From: Nitzschia sp. pyKryTriq1
Lineage: Eukaryota > Bacillariophyta > Bacillariophyceae > Bacillariales > Bacillariaceae
Direction: 5' to 3'
Length of the DNA: 64,000 nucleotides
NCBI GenBank assembly: GCA_956465555.1
Contig: OY101129.1
Span: forward strand, 930,001-994,000
Part shown: piece by piece, positions 39,507 through 48,426 of the stretch
Layout of the letters: each line of letters opens with the position of its first letter
Numbering within the stretch: position 1 is the first letter of the stretch
Made by a program: the position numbers and the translations under genes
Notes under the pieces: model-generated
What the model saw: the letters and a program-made list of their open reading frames with translations, nothing else
What the model was told of the DNA's origin: nothing
Database searches by the model: none

Positions 39507-40622
39507 ATGCGACGATGGTGGATTGATACGTCAAGTACTGAAGGCAAACATATAGGTATGGTTACCATGTTGTTGTCAAGGAAGAATTGGTGTTTCTTCT
39601 TGGCGATTGTTTTCCAGCTGAACGTCGGTGGCGATTACGATTCTTTGGTCGTCGTCGTCGTCGACGCGTTGGCACTGTCATCCTCTTCCTCGTCGTCGGC
39701 TTCCCGCCCTCCTCGATCTACCTTCTCTTCTTCTGGTTCTTATTCTTGGACGCCACCCCCCAATGCCCAAATTCTCAGCAACGATCCCTTGATCTACACA
39801 ATACCCAATTTGCTTTCCCTCGAAGAATGTCAAGCCTATCAAGACTATGTGGAAGTGCTCCAAGAACAAGGTGCTCGTGCCATGACACGCTCCAATCCAC
39901 CCGAAGTGTCGATTGATAAATCGAAGCTGTGGCCACTTCCTCTACTGTCACTCGCTGCAGGGATTCCTTCGATTCTCAAATCTAGCGATACCACTGGACA
40001 TTGGAGCTCGTCGATCATGAGCATGGATATCATTGGTGCGGCGCTTCTTCCTGTTGGAATCGCGTTCACTCTTTCCACCACCTTGGTGATCGCCGCCCAA
40101 CCCGTAGTACAAGCGATTTCCAATGCCCAAGACCGCCGCACCAGTGTCGCCATGGCGTTGAATCAAAAGGAAGACATTTCGTTTACTAGGTCTTTTGTGG
40201 ATCGGATTGTCCAATGTAGTACGGGGCAGTATGTGGATTGGGATTGCTGGGAAGCTCCTGTCGTGACCCGCTACGATCCGGGTGCCATTTTTGCCAAACA
40301 CGGGGATGCGTCACCGACGTTGGGCTCGGAATGGGAAATGGAGGGAGGACAACGAGTTATTACCTGTATTTGTTATTTGAATGACTGTCCTGGAGGAGGT
40401 GGAGAAACCTATTTTGATCGACTCGACTTGACAGTCACACCCGAGCCGGGCAAAGCGTTGGTATTTTTCCCGGCCGACTACGACTCGCGTCGAGCGGACG
40501 ACCGTACTACTCATGAATCGTTACCGCCTCTGCAAGATGAAAAGTGGATTGTACAGTTGTTTGGAAGGGTAGGACCTCGAGTCCCGCCACCACTGGGTTT
40601 GCCGGATGAATTCGGATTATAG
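39507..40622 (+). CDS. Prolyl 4-hydroxylase-like 2OG-Fe(II) oxygenase, 371 aa
   Basis: Single exon; ATG at 39507, with possible inner starts at residues 18 and 21 (MLLSRKNWCFFLAIVF) that would open a signal sequence. Residues ~85-371 follow the P4H alpha pattern. The first block is LIYTIPNLLSLEECQAYQDYV. The iron ligands HGD (an HxD) lie near 265 in YDPGAIFAKHGD, followed by LNDCPGGGGETYF and PGKALVFFP. The distal His is in DRTTHESLPP near 335 and the 2-oxoglutarate-binding Lys in KWIVQLF. An unusual hydrophobic stretch (about 173-202, IIGAALLPVGIAFTLSTTLVIAA) sits inside the region before the iron site, where the family usually has a hydrophilic loop. It may anchor the enzyme to the ER membrane. 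Substrate is probably a secreted or ER protein prolyl residue; this is inferred. Confidence 0.85.
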   Translation: MRRWWIDTSSTEGKHIGMVTMLLSRKNWCFFLAIVFQLNVGGDYDSLVVVVVDALALSSSSSSSASRPPRSTFSSSGSYSWTPPPNAQILSNDPLIYTIPNLLSLEECQAYQDYVEVLQEQGARAMTRSNPPEVSIDKSKLWPLPLLSLAAGIPSILKSSDTTGHWSSSIMSMDIIGAALLPVGIAFTLSTTLVIAAQPVVQAISNAQDRRTSVAMALNQKEDISFTRSFVDRIVQCSTGQYVDWDCWEAPVVTRYDPGAIFAKHGDASPTLGSEWEMEGGQRVITCICYLNDCPGGGGETYFDRLDLTVTPEPGKALVFFPADYDSRRADDRTTHESLPPLQDEKWIVQLFGRVGPRVPPPLGLPDEFGL

Positions 40623-40836
40623 TATTAGAGTTGCTGGACGAGCAGGAGCAGAAGGGGGCATCCAGATAGTAATAAAAGTAGCAGCGTCCGTCTTTCAGGA
40701 AAGCTATCAAGAAGAAAATAGCGAGGAAAAAAATAATGAGACCTTTATTGATTGATTCGCGAACAAATAGTACTCTAGTAGGTGTAAGAAGGGAATATTA
40801 GCTATTTTTTCTAAACAGACTACTACAGTATACAGT

Positions 40837-42207
40837 CTAAACCCAAAAGTGCGCGTCTACGCCATTTTCACGCATGTCTGAAAAAAGCTTCATCGACGCC
40901 AAGACACTGCCTTGCATCGATTTTTTCCAATTGCTTGCAAGTTCACTCAAAAGGACGTGATGCTCAAAGTAGAACACATCCACTAATTTCAAAAGCTCTG
41001 GAGACTCCCTTAGTTGCTGAGCAAGAGGGACTTCAATAAATGGGGTGTCAATGTCTAGCTTGACAACCACTGTTAGTATGGTCATAAGTTTCGAACAGTA
41101 GCAATACGAAGAGGACAATAAGCATGATGAGAAAAGAATCACATGAAAACGAAGACGATAGGAGACGCAAAAAAAACAACTACACCATATGATAAAGTAC
41201 TTACCAAAATCATCTTCTGTGTATTCCCGACGAAGCATGTTCCAAGGGTTCATCTTTGACTTCTTGTCCGAGTCCACACCGACATTGATCCAATGATAAG
41301 CATGGCCAAGCTCCTCGGGGACCTGTTGAAAGACGTGGGCGGGATCTTTCTTCTTGATCTCGTAGGCATAAACATGATCCCAATGAAACCCAAACCGCTG
41401 ATAGATTTGCGTCAAGAATATAGCAGGCATTTCTCCACCATGAAAATCTAGGGATGCCCCCATGTCGATGAGCACGACACGCGATGTGGGCTTGAGTTTC
41501 CGACAATATGCTGCAAAATCATGCACGAGGTAGTCCAACGACATGAGGGCACGCCGATCAAAACAAAACTCCGGACTGCGCATGGGCGGAAACAGAGGCT
41601 CGAGAAACCCGTTGGATGTTTGCGAGAGACTTCCGTCGGTAGGAAACACTCCCCTCAAACCTTCCGGATGTAGCTTCAACGAGTCACATATCGTGCGGTC
41701 ATGTGTGATGTGGTGTCGCAAATCCTTTACTGTGCCATTGAATGCCGACATCTTTTCTTGATACGCCTTCATTTCCGATCGAAATGCGGCCAGTTCGGGG
41801 GCAATTGGCGAGTTATCATCCTTCCATGCTTTGCATCCCGGCGCCGGCTTTACTTCGTTATCAAGTCCAAGTTCTCGAGCATGATCCAGAAAATAAGATT
41901 CTATCTTTGATGGAATGTAAGGTTGGTCATTGTGTTGTTTTGCAACGTGTTTCTCGTCCTGCTTGTTGTTGTACACAGCATCAATTCCTTCTGATGTCGC
42001 TGGCGTTAAGGATGGCAACAACACAACCGAATGGTTAAAAGTAACGGCGCCAGAAACGATAATTAACAAAATCATGCCTACAGCCACCATGGTGCGTGCA
42101 CTGTACAAGTCGGGCAATATCCGTGCTGTCCCGCCGGTTTTGGGGTGTCCTGGTGCTGCTCCTCCCTCATTTGTCCGACTCGTAGGAGAACTAATATTAA
42201 CAACCAT
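40837..42207 (-). CDS. FkbM-like SAM-dependent methyltransferase, membrane-anchored, 411 aa (2 exons)
   Basis: Exon 1 is 42207-41205 and exon 2 is 41069-40837. The 135-nt intron (41204-41070) has GTAAGT at the donor and CTAACAG at the acceptor. The intron is a multiple of three and contains no stop, so an unspliced reading also stays open. A membrane anchor lies near residues 38-58 (TMVAVGMILLIIVSGAVTF). The SAM-binding start is VVLIDMGASLDFHGGE, followed by HVYAYEIKKKDP, with the acidic residue at the end of the second strand. After the splice comes VVVKLDIDTPFIEVPL and VDVFYFEHHV, fitting the FkbM-type fold seen in many diatom proteins. Function is probably sugar or small-molecule O-methylation; unknown. 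The start at 42207 is the first ATG; an upstream open stretch has only a TTG. Confidence 0.78.
   Translation of the reverse strand: MVVNISSPTSRTNEGGAAPGHPKTGGTARILPDLYSARTMVAVGMILLIIVSGAVTFNHSVVLLPSLTPATSEGIDAVYNNKQDEKHVAKQHNDQPYIPSKIESYFLDHARELGLDNEVKPAPGCKAWKDDNSPIAPELAAFRSEMKAYQEKMSAFNGTVKDLRHHITHDRTICDSLKLHPEGLRGVFPTDGSLSQTSNGFLEPLFPPMRSPEFCFDRRALMSLDYLVHDFAAYCRKLKPTSRVVLIDMGASLDFHGGEMPAIFLTQIYQRFGFHWDHVYAYEIKKKDPAHVFQQVPEELGHAYHWINVGVDSDKKSKMNPWNMLRREYTEDDFGKYFIIWCSCFFCVSYRLRFHVILFSSCLLSSSYCYCSKLMTILTVVVKLDIDTPFIEVPLAQQLRESPELLKLVDVFYFEHHVLLSELASNWKKSMQGSVLASMKLFSDMRENGVDAHFWV
41070..41204 (-). other. Stop-free intron of 135 nt (3n) in the methyltransferase gene
   Basis: Canonical splice signals and the better protein continuity after removal (EDDF-VVVKLDIDTPF) support it as an intron. 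If retained, it would insert about 45 hydrophobic, Cys/Ser-rich residues into the catalytic domain without breaking the frame. Confidence 0.75.
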
Positions 42208-42435
42208 AGCAACAAGAACAACAAGAAGTCGTCTCAAACAAGCGGAACGTTAGTTATAGTTGACGATAATGGACAACATGACGTCTTTATCTCGACAACT
42301 AGCTACTTTGACGCAGGACGCTGTTCAGAGCTGAGCTCGAGTAATACTACGGTACTTGTACGGAACGGGGATCTGAACATCTTCCTGCGTCAAAACGCTT
42401 GTTTTCCCCCTTTACATTTTACTATCTCTTTATGG

Positions 42436-42462
42436 GATGTGAATCAGACCCTGATTCACATC
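42436..42462. repeat. 12-bp inverted repeat GATGTGAATCAG-acc-CTGATTCACATC
   Basis: Perfect 12-bp arms with a 3-nt loop. It shares its core with the dyad at 43203-43225. Position is about 230 nt upstream of the methyltransferase ATG. Confidence 0.85.
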
Positions 42463-43202
42463 AGTCTATCTTCGGCACATAGCTAGCCACCAATCAAAAA
42501 TAGTCATCTCTAAACCAATCACATCATCCGATGCGGAATATTCGAAAGTTTACGAAGACGCCGCTTGGAATTTTCTTCCGACGACTTTTCCCCCCACTAA
42601 GGTAGTAAGAGTGCGGGCAAAATGCGCGCGCAAGGCACCCCTGATTCACATTTCACTCAAACTGAACAAGACCCGTCATCGCATACCATCACTACTTTCA
42701 AAGCCACCGATGCAGCAGTATCCTTCCTCGGACAGTACTCCAGCAATCCGAAAGGATGTCTGGTGGCTAACCTCCATTTGATGATGAAAAGTAGTCTCAT
42801 TCGGAACATTGATTGACTCATATGACTCCAATCTTGCCTAGTAGAAATGCAGTCGAAAAGGAAATATTGTTATTGAATAACAAAAGGCCTGCTTTCAGAC
42901 TCCTTGCGCCTCATCATATGCGACCCTTCACTCCTGGACCCGGTCGAAGTGGAATTTCAGTAGTGGCTTTGATTTTACATGAAATACATCTCTGGTAGTT
43001 TTGGGTAGATTTTGTGTCAAAATGCGCGTTGACTGCGTGACCTGCTCTCTTCAGTGGCCCAGTAGTAAGCCAAAAGGGGGGTTACACCCTCCAAACCACT
43101 TCGCCCGTCTGCCCCAACGTTTCCGAAAGCAATGTTGCCAGCTGCCATGACCTGATTGGTTGTTTTTTGCATTGGTGACGGATATTGAGCCAAGTAGCAA
43201 AA

Positions 43203-43225
43203 TGTGAATCATACCGTGATTCACA
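43203..43225. repeat. 9-bp inverted repeat TGTGAATCA-taccg-TGATTCACA
   Basis: A perfect 9-bp dyad with a 5-nt spacer and the same arm sequence as at 42436-42462. A half copy (CTGATTCACAT) stands at 42641-42651 between them. Confidence 0.85.
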
Positions 43226-44189
43226 AATTAATCCCGTAAGGAGATAGAGGCATACATAAGACTGTGGACGACTCCGAGAAATCTGCGCGGACCTCATGGA
43301 TTGAGACGCGTTGGGCCGAGCCAGCCTGCGTGTCTGTCGAAAAGTGATTATATCATTCCCTTAAGTAATGATCGACAGGCGCGCAAAAGCCGGCCGACAC
43401 CTCAAAGGCCAGTAGTATTGTGTGAACGATATTTCGACTCCAACTCTAGTAAAAAAGGTCGCGGGCAGAAAAGACGGAGCGTTATTTTGCTCGACGACGC
43501 ATCGATCGCAAAAAAGACCTTGTCTCAAGTCCGCAGGACTTGGAAGTGTTGCATATGTACTGTACTTCGTACTCGTATTACCGTACGGTACTGTAAGTGT
43601 ACTGGTAATACTACCTGCACATCGTACTGTACGAGTACGGTTGCTACCAGGCACTGCGGGCGCCGGGGGGTCGGTGTCTCTCCCGCTCCCCGCCCGCCCG
43701 CGCTCGGGACTTTTACAGTGCCGGTACGACTACTATATCATACCCTAGTACCGTACTGTACGCCAAGATTAAGTACAGTAGGAAGTGGCAGCGCGTGATT
43801 GATTCATTCGACCGAAATTCTAAACAATGCCCCATTTCTGTTAAGTAATTTCTTGGTTGAACCGATGGGAGAACGGACGTCTTGGCCCTCTGGGCCTTTT
43901 AGCTTTGAGGAGGGTCACAATAAAGACCGAGCAGGCCACGCCTCCCCCTTCTTCTTTTTTCCTTTTTCGCAAGATCGACGATGATGATGACTCTCCCGCG
44001 TGCGATGCGTGCGATGATGATGATGATGATGTCCGATGATACGAGGAGTCGTAGCAAAAAGCGCAATCTCATAAAAAGACACTTTGCGTAATAAAAAAAT
44101 TGAACACGACACATATCTATCTTTCTCAACATCAAAACAACTTTTCGCCGTCGTATCATCATCATCGTCATCAGCATCATCATAGCATC

Positions 44190-44779
44190 ATGTGGTCGAA
44201 TACTCATAATATGTTCAAGTTGCTCTTGGCACTTTCCGCCCTTGTGTCCCTGTCGTCAAGTCAACAATTTCGAGAGGACAACTTTGAAATCTCGGATTCC
44301 AACGCCAACAGTTGCGAGACGATTGTGGAGGCTTCCAGATTTGATGGGGATTGCTGCTCTCTCAACTCGACTGATGCTGGTGGATGTGTTTTGAATATTG
44401 TGAATGGACGCTGCAAGGTATGTGAAGAATCATGCTGTTTTTCTATGTTCGGAGTCGTGTTCCGTGTTGTTGTTGTTGTTATTGGCTTCTTCCTTTCTTC
44501 CAATACACCTATTCGATACTCACAACTCAGTCTATTAATACTGCTGCACTACTTTTGTAGATCACGGGACAATATTGGACTATTGATTGGACCTCTACCT
44601 ACAAGCAAGGGGGTGCCACATGTCCACCCTCGGAATATCCCGAGCTCGCTTCTGCCGCCTACGCGACGGATGCTCCGGCGGCCGATGACACTCCTGAGGA
44701 TGGCGCTACTGGTATGGGGGTGTCTGCGGCTCTGATTCTTTCTTCCATTGCGGCTGGGTTTATGGCCATTGCTTTGTAA
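44190..44779 (+). CDS. Small secreted Cys-rich protein with GPI-anchor-like C-terminus, 148 aa (2 exons)
   Basis: Exon 1 is 44190-44417 and exon 2 is 44561-44779. The 143-nt intron has GTATGT at the donor and TTTTGTAG at the acceptor, phase 0 (NGRCK|ITGQYW). The unspliced frame runs on to 44735, but its intron part is hydrophobic nonsense. After splicing the protein has an N-terminal signal peptide (MFKLLLALSALVSLSSS, with an upstream ATG at 44190). A compact mature part contains six cysteines (SCETIV, GDCCSLN, GGCVLN, GRCK, ATCPP) and an aromatic YWTIDWTS block. Next is a Thr/Ala/Asp-rich stalk, and the protein ends in a hydrophobic tail (SAALILSSIAAGFMAIAL). That arrangement fits GPI anchoring at the cell surface. 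I do not recognise the family. Confidence 0.78.
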
Positions 44780-45686
44780 ATCGATCAAATGACGATTTGG
44801 TGACATTTATTATATGTTTGTGTATTGTAAACGAAATTCGGCGCCTGGTGGTGGCAGATCTTTAATAAGACTACTTTCAACAACTTGGACTTTTCATAAT
44901 CCTAAGACTTTTTGTTGGATCGACGTTGAGCACTGTATTATCTACGAGTATGTAGCCGCACGAGCAGATATCTTTATGGTTCTCTTTAGCTACGTACTGA
45001 TGCCAATACGTTCGCTGATGTGTTGGCTTGTGACTACAGTAGACTGATAATTCTTGTTTTAATCCGCAGGCAAACGAAAGGAGTGGATCGCTGTCAGCGT
45101 CACAACGTGGGCGAGTGATCCTTGATCATGAATGGTGTGTAGAAGGAAAAAGTCTAGACTTCACGACCAGTCTCTCGCACTACTGTACCATGATTCTTCT
45201 CACTCCTACCGATCGAATTCCCCTGTGTTTGTAGACCTAGTATTGGACGACGCCATGGATTCGGTTCAATGGGAGTTGTAGCCGACGACGATCTGGTTTA
45301 TTTGTAGTAGTCTTTATGCCTGCAGGCGATCCACTCTTTTTCAAAGTCCCCGCATCGCTCCGAACTACAGACAGGTTTCGAGAATCCACGTCTTTCTCAT
45401 CCAGGCGAGGTCATGGTCGAAAAAGTGGGTCGAAGAGTGCAGCTGCCATGCAACTCTAGTACGAGTACAGATAGGAGGATACGTACAGTGATATCAAGGT
45501 TTGGTTGCAGCATGACGACTCACTCTCTAGAGTAGATGATGCCCCTGCTTCGTCCTGCTTTGAGAGGAATCAGTCAAATATTAGGGACGACTAGCTGCAC
45601 TGCTTCCTGTTGGTGGTGGTGGTTCGATTGATTCACTTGGTCCAACGAAGATTCGATATTCTTCCCATCACTACTACGAACTGTAC
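44780..45686. other. Convergent intergenic region, 0.9 kb
   Basis: It lies between the small GPI-type gene and the cyclotransferase-like gene. An open frame on the minus strand (45574-45864) partly overlaps the latter in another frame and is a shadow. Short hairpins of the CTCTAGAG type lie near 45525. No gene was seen. Confidence 0.45.
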
Positions 45687-46214
45687 TCACTCGTCTTCCT
45701 TGTTGTTGTTGGTTGTGGTGGTCGTTGTCATTCCGAGCCTTTCCATTTCCTCCCGGCAAGGCCGGACAGTGGTCGCTAAATAGGACTCCAAGTGATCTTT
45801 CGTAAACACTTCCAGTGACCACTCTCGATCTAGCTCGAGTTCTCCGATGAGATGTTCCTTCCAAATGTAGACCTCTGCTGGAACAATACTCGTATCATCC
45901 TCTCGTTCAACTTGGACGATCCTTCGCTCGTATTCGTCGCCTTCGAACCAATCCAACATGTTTCGTTCCAATGGTGTCAATGGCTCGTCTTCCGGTAGTA
46001 ACAAGAATCCGTGGACTACATTCCCGGGTTGATCCGGAGTCGGAATGGTACCGGGATAGAAGAAGTTTCGGACCGGATATCGAGCGTATCCTACGAGTCG
46101 GGCGGGAACAAAGCTGCTGCTGCCGGTCGTCAAAGTTGTGGTTGTTCGACCCAAAAGGACTTGCACCACTTGCGGGCTGCACAACGTTCCGTAGACAAAG
46201 ATGGGGGGCTTCAT
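45687..46214 (-). CDS. Gamma-glutamylcyclotransferase-like (AIG2 family) protein, 175 aa
   Basis: Single exon, ATG at 46214. The AIG2/GGCT fold is recognisable from the start: PIFVYGTLCSPQVV (the YGTL loop binds substrate), ARLVGYARYPVRN, then the GNVVHGFLLLP strand. The catalytic acid is expected in the LDWFEGDEYERR block near residue 90. The C-terminal VPAEVYIWKEHLIGEL continues the family pattern, and the last 15 residues are a Thr/Asn tail. The family includes gamma-glutamylamine cyclotransferases and plant AIG2 proteins; the substrate here is not clear. Divergent from the VHL/PUB gene with 476 nt between ATGs. Confidence 0.9.
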   Translation of the reverse strand: MKPPIFVYGTLCSPQVVQVLLGRTTTTLTTGSSSFVPARLVGYARYPVRNFFYPGTIPTPDQPGNVVHGFLLLPEDEPLTPLERNMLDWFEGDEYERRIVQVEREDDTSIVPAEVYIWKEHLIGELELDREWSLEVFTKDHLESYLATTVRPCREEMERLGMTTTTTTNNNKEDE

Positions 46215-46690
46215 CTTTTGGTATTGTGTCTATTGCCTCTGACTTTCTTCTGCGTATTGGGGAAAATAATGTCCGTGCTCATCTGCTCTCGATCCGCTTC
46301 ATTGCCATCTTTTCGTCAATCTTCGCAAGATGCGATAAGTATTACGCGGTACTCGTACCGGTACCGGTAGGCTGGTATGATACCGATAGTGACCGCATAA
46401 GGACAGACGGAAGTCGCGTGAGTCGAGTCGTCGCACTAACCCGCGATTTAAAGCTTTTGACAATGGGATCGATGGCCCGACTCTATTTTTTACTCTACTA
46501 CTCTACTACTACTACTAGTAATAGAGAGTAGAGAGAGGACGGGGATAGAAGGCAGCAGCAGCACTTACTACGTGTATAACACCGCAAGCACATTATCATC
46601 ACTAACACTACTTGTACACAAGAGACGCTTGTTCGTGCAGTCAGTCCAAACCGTACTTGTACAGAATTCGTATAGCACATACCGGTATCA
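46215..46690. promoter_or_regulatory. Divergent intergenic region, 0.48 kb
   Basis: Candidate shared promoter of the cyclotransferase-like and VHL/PUB genes. GTACCGGTACCGGTAG lies at 46349-46364 and TACCGGTATC 10 nt before the plus-strand ATG. CTACT/ACTAC repeats occur at 46490-46515. No gene was seen. Confidence 0.5.
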
Positions 46691-48151
46691 ATGATGAGCG
46701 GCAGTTTCTTTTCGTTCCCGGCCTTCAACCTGGAAAAACTTTGGGAAGTTTGGTCCACTCGGATCCTCGTAGCGTTGGTCATCATGGCGGTCTTCGATTA
46801 CTGGCAACGGAAGGATCGGCATCAGCATCAGCAGCAGCAGCAGCAGCAGCAACATCCCCGTCAGCGATCAAACCCTGACGTCGCTCCAGTGCTGAGCTAC
46901 GAGCCCATGGACGCCGAAACTACGCCCACGCCCACGACGACAAAGAAGAATCCTCTCCTGGATCAACTAGATCAACAGCGCAAAAATATAAAGCAAGAGC
47001 AAAGCCAGCAAGAGGATCACCCTTCAGTCAACGATGATGATGATTCAGATGGAAACAAAAATTCAAAGAACTCGGAATTGTCGTCCAAACCGAAGCCGAC
47101 TTCACAGACAGCACGAACGGCAGCACCTTCCTCCACCACTGCCAATACTACTGCAATAACTGCCACCCACAATCCACCGCCTATATCCGCCAAAACCAAT
47201 CACCATCCAGGCATGCAAGGATTTGGACACTGGTATGAAACCGAAACTAGTCTCTATCGTATTTATACGCTGGGTCGTCATGACGGAGTCCAAGTCGTTC
47301 CGCCATATGTTCCTCATTCCTATCGAGGAAAGGTTCCGATAAATCTACATGTGACCAACCAGACCAATTCGGTCCTGAGTGTGTACTGGGTCGACTTCAA
47401 GGGCAAACATGTACTCAAGGGGACGATGAAACCGAATCACGTATGGACGCAACAAACCTGGATCGATCATCCGTGGGTGTTTGAAGGGCCGGACATCAAC
47501 GACAACCCCACACCCTATCTCTACTACGTTCCTTATCGAGTCATCCCGACCCTTCCCGAATGTCCTACAGTATATCCTGACGATCCACAAACGGGTCTTC
47601 ATAAATTTGCCATCATTCCTCCTGCAAATAACAAAGTTAATAATAGTCCGTTCCATGTCGGAGTGAGAGACGATGTCCTTCCCTTTCCAGCCGTGGTCCA
47701 CTTTACGACACCCGTTCAAGGAATTACATGGACGCTCCAGCACATGTCCCGTCTCAACTTTTCCTGGAACGACCCTGCCATTGACTTGCTCCAAAAGTAC
47801 TTGACCAATATTGTGGAATCTCCCGAAACGACGAAATATCGTCAATTACGGATAGGAGGAGGACGATCCAAATTTGGGTCTGCCATTTGGAACTACAATT
47901 CGCCGCTGCAGGGACTGTTACTGTCCGTGGGATTTGTGGAACATCAAGGCTATGCCGAGTTGGGGTGTTCGGACAAACCCCTGTCGAGGGATCGGATTCA
48001 AGATTTGGCACTCTTATCCTATCTCATTGCACAATGGCAACGAAAGGAACAACAACAAATCAGTAATTTGACAGCAGCAGTTGAACAACCGGAAGGTGCC
48101 GATGGGTTCGGTAGAGCGGGGTTTGGACGAGTTGGGGGGATGAACTACTAG
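46691..48151 (+). CDS. Membrane-anchored protein with VHL-beta-like and PUB-like domains, 486 aa
   Basis: Single exon, ATG at 46691. A membrane helix lies near residues 23-39 (TRILVALVIMAVFDYW), then a poly-Gln and Ser/Thr-rich linker to about 165. Residues ~215-280 resemble the von Hippel-Lindau beta domain: INLHVTNQTNSVLSVYW, then VDFKGKHVL, then TWIDHPWVF. From the Trp of VYW onward the alignment to human VHL 88-119 needs no gap. It keeps the equivalents of W88, H115 and W117 of the hydroxyproline pocket, with Thr for S111 and Lys for Y98. Residues ~362-450 resemble a PUB domain (LTNIVESPETTKYRQLRIGG; LLLSVGFVEHQGY), a p97/VCP-binding fold. No elongin-binding alpha domain was seen. It ends in a Gly/Phe/Arg tail. 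A role in membrane-linked, p97-assisted protein quality control is inferred. Confidence 0.78.
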   Translation: MMSGSFFSFPAFNLEKLWEVWSTRILVALVIMAVFDYWQRKDRHQHQQQQQQQQHPRQRSNPDVAPVLSYEPMDAETTPTPTTTKKNPLLDQLDQQRKNIKQEQSQQEDHPSVNDDDDSDGNKNSKNSELSSKPKPTSQTARTAAPSSTTANTTAITATHNPPPISAKTNHHPGMQGFGHWYETETSLYRIYTLGRHDGVQVVPPYVPHSYRGKVPINLHVTNQTNSVLSVYWVDFKGKHVLKGTMKPNHVWTQQTWIDHPWVFEGPDINDNPTPYLYYVPYRVIPTLPECPTVYPDDPQTGLHKFAIIPPANNKVNNSPFHVGVRDDVLPFPAVVHFTTPVQGITWTLQHMSRLNFSWNDPAIDLLQKYLTNIVESPETTKYRQLRIGGGRSKFGSAIWNYNSPLQGLLLSVGFVEHQGYAELGCSDKPLSRDRIQDLALLSYLIAQWQRKEQQQISNLTAAVEQPEGADGFGRAGFGRVGGMNY

Positions 48152-48426
48152 TAGTACCGGTAGCAGCTAGGAGGATTGGTAAAAAGTGGCAAGATAGGTA
48201 GTATGGTACTGTATCATCTAAAAGTAATAGTACTTACTTATGTACTCTGACCGTAGGTTCACTGACTTTCCATTCGTTTGTTTCTACCACCCAACACCCG
48301 GACTATAGTCTACTACAAATTTATTTCGTTTCCTCCCTTCCTGCCACATTTGATTGTGATGATCCTCCGACTCACCATCACTAACATGTAACGAATCTTT
48401 CTGTCTGTCTTCTTCTTGACTCTTGA

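Larger units (their letters stand above)
42208..44189. other. Largest intergenic region, 2 kb, with repeated TGTGAATCA dyads
   Basis: It lies between the divergent methyltransferase and GPI-protein genes. It carries two inverted repeats sharing the word TGTGAATCA/TGATTCACA (42436-42462 and 43203-43225), and a half copy at 42641-42651. The similar phrases GCGGGCAAAATGCGCG (about 42613) and TCAAAATGCGCGTTGAC (about 43017) hint at duplicated sequence. GTAC words cluster at 43555-43640 and 43720-43770, followed by a GAT/CAT microsatellite (near 43980-44035). I found no convincing gene. Confidence 0.5.

Noticed and set aside
42622-42816. 64-codon open frame in the 2-kb spacer, considered as a transposase remnant
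   Set aside because: No recognisable catalytic motif or terminal repeats bounding it. Too short to support.
43301-43798. 165-codon open frame rich in Cys, Arg and Tyr
   Set aside because: It translates a GTAC/TGTACT-rich spacer, which gives artificial Cys/Tyr/Val runs.
44418-44735. Unspliced reading of the small GPI-type gene
   Set aside because: The part after 44417 begins with a GTATGT donor and loses all surface-protein features. The spliced frame is better.
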